Source of the DNA: Leptobrachium leishanense
Taxonomy: Eukaryota; Chordata; Amphibia; Anura; Megophryidae
Direction of reading: 5' to 3'
Assembly: GCA_009667805.1 (NCBI GenBank)
Contig: CM019075.1
Span: forward strand, 16,189,715-16,253,714
DNA length: 64,000 nt
The notes below the pieces were generated by a model. That model searched no databases and was not told the DNA's origin. It saw only the letters and a program-made list of their open reading frames with translations. This document shows, piece after piece, positions 57,390 through 64,000 of this stretch. Position numbers and translations under genes: made by a program. Each line of letters opens with the position of its first letter. The first letter of the stretch is position 1.

Positions 57390-58880
57390 GAGGATATGAA
57401 TCTGATACAGGCGTACGTGGCAGTGCACCCAAATATTGTGCCTTTGGTGCCAGGCCAGCAAGTGCCATCATACAGTAACCCCTCTGTAGTATTGTGGAAG
57501 AATGCAGGGGTGGACCTTGCGGTCCTATATTAAAAAGATATGCATCTGGTAAAAGCGTCAGTGCACCCAGGTATTGTGCTTTTGGTGCCAGGCCAGCAAG
57601 TGCATTCATACAGTAACCCCTCTGTAGTATTGTGGAATATGGATGAGCCGACGAACACCCCCCCCGAGTTCGGTTCGGCCCCGAACCCGAACTTCCCATA
57701 TGTTCGGTCCCGAACCCGAACTCGAACTCCATGCAAGTCAATGGGGCTGAAAATTCGGTTTTTAGAGTGCCCTCCAAGAGGGCATATATGCTAGATATTT
57801 GCCATAAAAGGTGTATGGGGGTCCGGGTAGTGCCCTGGGGGACAGGAGACAAGGACAAAAAGTTTTAAAAAAACATTTTTAAAGGGACAGTGAGTTTTCC
57901 ATGAAATAAGGGTTAAGAATAAAAACCAAAAATTCCTTCAAATATCGTGCCTAGCAGGTCCCCATAACCTGCCCGTGAAGTGGTGGATTTCTAGGATGTA
58001 TAGAAACACTTAAAAACAAAAAAATGACATTTCAAATGACGGTAAATGCTTTTCCTTTAATCTAGCCATAAACAACTGCTTGGGGCGGCAGTCTGTATGA
58101 AAAGAGGAGACATTTTCGTAAATTTTCGTAAAAAAAGTTTACTGATTTTTTTGGCTAAATTATTGTGAACTTATGCAGGTTTTGGATGAAAGTAACAATA
58201 GGTGCTTCAAAATAGGTCCTTTAGCATCCCCAACAGTGCCGTCACACCGTAACCCCTCTGAGGATATGAATCTGATACAGGCGTCAGTGGCAGTGCACCC
58301 AAATATTGTGCTTTTGGTGCCAGGCCTGCAAATATGCAAGAATGCAGGGGTGAACCTTGCGGTCCTATATTAAAAAGATATGCATCTGGTTAAGGCATCA
58401 GTGCACCCAGATATTCTGCCTTTGGTGCAAGAGTGCCAGGCCAGCAAGTATCATCATACCGTAACCCCTCTGTAGTATTGTGGAAGAATGCAGGGGTGAA
58501 CCTTGCGGTCCTATATTGAAAAGATATGATTCTGGTCAAGGTGTCAGTGCACCCAGATATTGTGCTTTTGGTGCCAGGCCTGCAAGTGCCATCATAATAC
58601 AGTAACCCCTCTGTGGTATTGTGGAAGAATGCAGGGGTGGACCATATGGTCCTATATTGAAAAGATATGATTCTGGTCAAGGCGTCAGTGCACCCAGATA
58701 TTGTGCTTTTGGTGCCAGGCCTGCAAGTGCCATCATAATACAGTAACCCCTCTGTGGTATTGTGGAAGAGTGCAGTGTTGGACCCTTCGGTTCAAAAAAT
58801 TAAAATGATATAAATCTGGCACAGGTGTCAGTGCAGCCAAATATTGTGCCTTTCATGGCAGCAAGTGCCTTCACACCGTA
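57390..58880. repeat. expanded hAT subterminal repeats (copy B)
   Basis: About two units at 57390-57640, then, after the duplicated terminal region, five or more at 58260-58880. Each has gtcagtgcacccagatattg, ggtgccaggcc.gcaagtg and gtaacccctctg.ggtattg. Copy A has about three units. Confidence 0.65.
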
Positions 58881-58950
58881 ACCCTTTTGTGGTATTGTGG
58901 AAGAGTTCAGTGCTGGAGGTTTTGTGAATGCAGAAGAGGACATCCCCGAT

Positions 58951-61900
58951 CTATTCCATTACTTCAGCATCAGGTGATTGATAGCTGCTGATCCAGGACT
59001 GATTCATTTTTATAAATGTCAGCCGGTCTACAGAGTCGGTGGACAGACGCACTCTTTTGTCTGTGACAAAACCTCCAGCGGCACTGAACGTCCTTTCAGA
59101 AAGCACGCTAGATGAAGGGCAACCTAGTAGCTGCATAGCATATTGGCTAAATTCTGACCAGTGATCCAATCTCAACACCCAGTAAGCCAGTGGATCATCT
59201 GCTGGAAAGGTATCCAGGTCTGCCCTTGCCCCTAGGTAGTCCTGCACCATATGGTGAAGACGCTGGCAATGGGTGCCTACATCTGACGTCCCTGGGCGTC
59301 GAGGACTAAAAAAAATTAAAAATGCATCAGTCAAGCGGCCCTGGCCTTCACCACTATTCCTCTGATCATCCGCAGCCTCAGAAGCACGTGTTGCAGCACT
59401 ACGTAATCTACCAGTGCCTGGAAAGGTGTTACACAAGTGTCGCTTTAGAGCGTACTCAAGTTTTTTCATCCTGTGCTCCCTCTGTGCGGCAGGATGAGCT
59501 CTGCAACTTTCCCCTTGTATCGTGGATCAAGAAGGGTTGCCAACCAGTAATGATCCCTCTACTTGATAGCACGAATCCTGGGGTCCTTTAGCAGGCTTTG
59601 CCTCATTAGGGAGCCCATGCAGCGTAGGTTGGAGGTGGCATTAGTCTTGAGGATGACCGTATCGTGCACTTCCTCCTCCCAGCCACGCACTAGCCCTTGT
59701 GTTTCTGGGCACACAAAACCCTCCCTTGAGGAATCCCCACCTTCAATGCCACCACTACTTAAATATTCTGCCTCCGCCTCCTCCTCCTATCTGATCTGAG
59801 TAGGACCCGCTGGAATGCTGTCTGCGGAAAGACTGGGGCCTTGAGAGCTAGGGAAGGCCTCCTCTTCCTCCCGCTGCTCTGCCTCTAGAGCCACATCTAT
59901 AATTCCCTGCAGAGTGTGCTCCAGCAGGAACACTAAAGGAATTGTGTCACTGATGCATGCACTGTCCCTGCTCACCATCCTCGTTGCCTCCTCAAATGGT
60001 GACAGTACAGTGCATGCATCCTTGATCATCAGCCACTGCGGGGGGGGGGAAACAAGTTGACCAGAACCTGTCCTTGTGCCATACTCACACAGGTACTCAT
60101 TGATGGCCCTCTGCTGCTTGTGCAGACGCTGCAGCATTGCTAATGTCGAGTTCCACCTGGTGGGCATGTCACAGATCAGACGGTTTGTGGGAAGGTGGAA
60201 TTCTCTTTGAATTTCTGCCAGGCGAACGCTTGCTGGGAATGACCATCTGAAGTGGCTGCAGACTTTTCTGGCCTGTATGAGAAGCTCTGGCAGCCCTGGG
60301 TACTTGGTTAGGAAACGCTGTACCACTAGATTTAGGACGTGTGCTAGGCATGGAACATGCGTCAATTTACCCTTGCGTAGCGCAGAGAGAAGGTTGCTGC
60401 CATTATCGCAGACGATCATTCCCAGCTGAAGCTGGCATGGTGTTAACCATCTCTGCACCTGCCCCTGCAGAGCTGACAGAATTTCTGGCCCGGTGTGGCT
60501 CCTGCCCCTAAACAAACCAGCTCAAGCACAGTATGGCATCTTTTTGCTTGAGCCATTGCGTAGACCCTGTCAGGCGTCAGTTTAACTGCCACTTCGCCAG
60601 AGACACAGAAGGAGGAGGAGGAGGAGGAGGAGGAAGAGGGAGAGGTGGTGGAGCAGACAGACCTCATACAAGCAGCTTTCTAGAGGTGTGGTGGATGAAC
60701 AAACTCCAGCACAGAGCCCCGTCTTGGATCCCTCCCAGCTGCAATCAGAGTTACCCAGTGTGCCGTGAAGGAAATGTAACGACCCTGTCCATGCTTGCTG
60801 GACCACGTGTCTAAAGTCACATGTACCTTGTTGCTGACTGCCTTTCCCAATGACTGGATAACATTGTCTTCCACGTGCTGGTATAGTGCTGGAATGGCCT
60901 TGCGTGAAAAATAATGGCGTTTTGGAACCTGCCACTGTGGTACAGCACATTCAGCAAATTCACGGAAGGGAGCAGAGTCCACCAGCTGGAAAGGCAGCAG
61001 CTGCAATGCGAGTAATTTTGCTAAGCTGGCATTTAGACGCTGTGCTTGAGGATGGTTGGGACTATATTTTTTCTTTCGCTGCAGCAGCTGCGGCGGCAAC
61101 GTAATCTGACTGCGTAAACCTTCAGCTGCTGGGATGATGTCACATTGTGAGGAAGGAGCTGGTACATCCATTACTGTAGCAACATCCCTGTCGGTGGAGG
61201 TTGTAGGCAATGACATGGCAGGACATACAGTGGGGGTAGAGACAGATGAGGAGGAGGAGGACCTACGCAAAGTTTTGCGCCAACGGGATGTGTGGCAGTT
61301 GTTCATATGTCGCCTCAAGCACGTGGTACCCAAGTGTCCGGTATCTTTCCCACGCTTAAGCCTCATCTGACATAGATTACAAATAGCAACGCTGCGCTCT
61401 ACTGCACATTTCTTAAAGCACTCCCAGACAACAGAGTTCCTGCATGTGTTCTTTGAGACAACAGCGCGCTGCACCGGAGCAGCTCTGACATGTGATGCCT
61501 TGGACTGGCTAGTGCTACGGTTGGTCACAGAGGATGTTGTGCCTCGTGTTTGCTGTTCCTCCTCCTCCCCCTCCTCCTCACTTAATTCCTCTGTTCGATC
61601 AGGCACCCAGGTGGAGTCAGTGACCTCATCATCATTGTCATCATCACCCCCTATCTCCTCGTCACTGGAGCCAACTTGGCAGTATGCTGCAGCTGCTGGG
61701 GCAACATGAGTGACAGTTATTTGTGTGTCATCACTGGCACCCCCTTCCTCTAGGTTGATTATACTCCCTTCCTCAACCTCAGAGATTGAATCAGAGCACT
61801 GTACTTGTTGCGCATCCTCAAGCAGCATGTTACTCTCATTGTAGTCAAACAATTCAGCTGACTCCTCCGTGTGTGATAGCGAGGCTACGGCAGGAGTAGC

Positions 61901-62197
61901 TGTGGACATGGAGGCTGCATTAGATGCTTTGGCAGCTGAGGTGGACTGTAAAGCACTAGAAGCCTGGCTGGCAGAGGACTCGGAGGATGAGGATGGCCTG
62001 GTTAGCCAATCCACCAAGTCCTCTGTAAGTTGCTGCTGCTTAAGACGGCCAGCACCAGTTAGAAAGGACAAGCGTGCCCCTGCAGAGGATGCACCACGTC
62101 CACCACGACCAGAGGCACAGCCTCCCGACACAGGGGCTGCTTGCCCTCTTATCTGGGTCTGGGAGCGTCTGCCTGTCCTTTTTGTTCTTTCAGACAT
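58951..62197 (-). pseudogene. hAT transposase with BED finger (copy B)
   Basis: It is better preserved than copy A. 62197-60680 is open for 505 codons from ATG and contains: a basic start; a Ser/Ala-rich stretch (residues about 60-115); an acidic stretch (175-220, with EEEGEEEEQQ); a BED finger (about 255-305: VWECFKKC, ICNLCQMRLKRG, CLRRHMNNCH); and the first catalytic strand VHVTLDTWSSK (about 470). After a frame change, 60515-59787 carries GMIVCDNGSNL, CLAHVLNLVVQ and MPTRWNST. After another, 59469-58951 carries the dimerisation domain (DPLAYWVL, CPSSSVLSERTFSAAGGF). The split means that no full transposase is made, but a truncated BED-containing protein is possible in principle. Confidence 0.85.
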
Positions 62198-62284
62198 GGT
62201 GAGTGATATATAGATTAAATATATACAGAACTCTGATTCAACTGGGGTATAAAGATTAAAGATTTACAGAACTCTGGTTTTATT

Positions 62285-62820
62285 CAGTGAGACACCCTGA
62301 TAGCTGGCAGCCAGTGACAAGACACAGATTACAATTCCCAGAAACCTCCTATAAATCAGTGAGACCCCCTCATGGGTGGCAGTGAGAAGACACAGATTAC
62401 AAGTCTCAGAAACCTCCTATAAATCAGTGTGACCCCCTGATAGCTGGCAGTGAGAAGACACAGATTACAAGTCTCAGAAACCTCCTTAAAATCAGTGTGC
62501 CCCCCTGATGGGTGGCAGCCAGTGAGAACACACGGATTATAACAATTCCCAAATATTTTGTAGAAATTAGTGACCCCCAAAATACTGCGTGGTACTGACT
62601 GTGTGACAAGACACAGATCACCTCAATTTCCAGATATTTTGTAGAAATTAGTGACCCCCAAAATACTGCGTGGTACTGGCAGAGAGTCACAAGACACAGA
62701 TCACCTCAATTCCCAGATATTTTGTAGAAATTAGTGACCCCCAAAATACTGCGTGGTACTGGCAGTGAGTCACAAGACACAGATCACCTCAATTCCGATA
62801 TTTTGTAGAAATTAGACCCC
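62285..62820. repeat. hAT 5'-side subterminal repeats (copy B)
   Basis: About eight units of 60-70 bp with agtgacccccaaaatactgc or tgtgaccccctgatagctgg, against about six in copy A. Expansion of identical neighbouring units suggests replication slippage or unequal exchange. Confidence 0.6.
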
Positions 62821-64000
62821 CCCAGTAGCGTGGCAGACCGGCAGTAAGAACACACAACAACAATCTCCTATGAAATCTCCTCTCAAATGCGTGCAGAAGC
62901 GCTGAGTGGAAACATTATACAGTGTGCTGCGGGACTTGGCTCTGTGAGCCCATGATTGGGCAAAATTTGCCCAATCAGGACTCTGAGCCGTGATTGGCAT
63001 AGTGTTGAACCTGTCTTGCACCAGACCTGTGGTCAGGTGCAAGGCTGTAGCCAATTACAAGCTTCAGGCCAGTGGAAAAGTGCATTGTGGTCCATTGTGG
63101 GCGAACATGCGACGAACACCCAGAAATGTTCGTAGTTCACGAACGAACAGGCTATATTCGATGCGAACTCCGAACCAAACAGCTCATCCCTATTGATGAG
63201 CCTGTGGAAACTGTGGAGGTACCTACGTTGCAAATCTGTCCCCTTGAGATGTTTACAGTGGGGGAGCTGCCTAGCAGAGGGAAGATGCCCCCCGGGAAGC
63301 TGTGGTATATCACCAAGTATGGCGGCACGGTTCATCCCGGAGCTACGTGGAGGGGGCCACTTCGACCAGCCCTTTGCGAGGAGGTTAAACCCGGTGTGGA
63401 TGCGAACCCTACCCTGTGGAGGGATACAGGCTAAAGTAGACTGCCTTGTATTTTTACTTTGCTGGCTGCTGGCCCAATCCACTTCTGAATGACTCCTCCA
63501 CGTGATGTACTTTCTACTCTCTGTCCCCCTTCCTTGCTATACCCTGCCTGCCCTTCATTCTTTGTCGTTTATTGAAGCTGGATGAACAGTCTGCAGTCCC
63601 TGATTTTTGTCTTCTTGTTCTCTCCCCCATGTTACTTTGTGTACCCCTCCCCCATTGCTAACAGCTAAAAAAAATTACCCCCTCCCTTTGTTTCTTCCCT
63701 TCCCTATTTTTTTGGGCTTTGTTGGGTGGTCCTAGAGGTTTGGCTGTGGCCTGGAGCCTGGCTTTGCCCCGGGTGCCCGGGCCTGGTGCCATTCTCCCCC
63801 CCCCCCCCGTGGTCTGTTTGGCCAGTTGGGCAAGTGCCAGGGGTGGCACCGATATGGCATTTGCCATCTTTTCCTCACCCTTCCTTTCCCCCTCCATTAT
63901 ATTTTATTTCCTCTGTTGCCTACTAGAAGACACTGAGAATTTTTTCCTTTTTCACGCTGAGACTTTGTTTTGATTTTTAGTTTTTAAAATTTTTTCTGCT

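Larger units (their letters stand above)
56832..63192 (-). mobile_element. hAT transposon (copy B), 6.36 kb
   Basis: Same ends and same ttgatgag target duplication (56824-56831 and 63193-63200) as copy A, but 1.29 kb longer. The extra length comes mostly from a second copy of the left terminal region. At about 57643 a TIR-like atggatgagccgacgaac recurs, followed by the same subterminal sequence as at 56850 onward, and then extra subterminal repeat units up to 58800. Confidence 0.88.
40736..64000 (+). repeat. large direct duplication, copy B (open at window end)
   Basis: It matches 12501-30500 in order and orientation, with two large insertions (49365-50454 and 51952-54590), an enlarged hAT subterminal region (about 57640-58800) and many small indels. 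It starts 67 bp inside the MITE that is complete in copy A. If this is a simple tandem duplication, its unit is 12501-40735 and copy B should continue past the window into a second copy of 30.5-40.7 kb. Confidence 0.9.
56136..64000 (+). mobile_element. non-LTR retroelement carrying hAT (copy B), open at window end
   Basis: The left target duplication aaaagataaatcag is at 56122-56135; the right one would lie past 64000. The 5' part has changes, including a stop (TAG) in the short frame near 56427. At 63397-63614 it keeps about 205 bp missing from copy A. Confidence 0.65.

Noticed and set aside
1..64000. tRNA, rRNA or other structured RNA genes
   Set aside because: I noticed no tRNA-like box A/box B pair with a cloverleaf and no rRNA similarity. 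The hairpins seen belong to transposons. A covariance-model search was not possible.

Overview
The window is vertebrate nuclear DNA, most probably from an amphibian (inference). It has no operons or prokaryotic features. It combines single-exon bitter-taste receptor (TAS2R/T2R) genes with dense transposons of kinds common in frogs: L1, L2/CR1-like tails, Penelope-like, Tc1/mariner, hAT and Ty3/gypsy. The only host genes I can support are five T2R loci, all on the + strand: intact genes at 4769-5674 (301 aa), 10378-11283 (301 aa), 18349-19245 (298 aa) and 46614-47510 (298 aa, same protein as the previous one), plus one pseudogene at 7557-9219 that is split by a hAT-like MITE.

Layout. 1-4.5 kb: a foldback element and a decayed minus-strand L1. 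4.6-11.3 kb: three T2R loci with a Tc1 relic between the first two. 11.6-12.0 kb: a MITE. 12.5-30.5 kb: copy A of a large direct duplication (MITE, minisatellite, Penelope-like relic, T2R, LINE tails, an unclassified repeat array, and a non-LTR element carrying a 5.07-kb hAT transposon). 30.8-35.4 kb: AT-rich sequence with no gene seen. 35.5-40.7 kb: a gypsy element whose gag is split by a 3.1-kb hAT-type element that contains further repeats. 40.7-64.0 kb: copy B of the duplication, cut by the window end. Copy B carries two insertions absent from A, a 1.09-kb solo LTR and a 2.64-kb foldback element, and its hAT is longer.

Most notable observation: all five T2R loci have the octamer ATTTGCAT at nearly the same place, with 148-158 bp between it and the start codon, inside a partly conserved block. 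This is the classical POU/octamer site. POU2F3 is the known determinant of bitter/sweet/umami taste cells in mammals, so this is a plausible shared proximal promoter (inference). Second, the disrupted T2R is open on both sides of a MITE with an 8-bp target duplication; removing the MITE and one duplication leaves a 301-codon frame, the same length as its two intact neighbours. Third, the A and B copies show no difference that I could see over about 2.8 kb around the T2R gene, but several differences within 200 bp of the edge of that block. This fits gene conversion, although uncollapsed haplotypes in the assembly must be excluded first.

Alignments here were made by eye; identities are approximate and family names rest on motifs.
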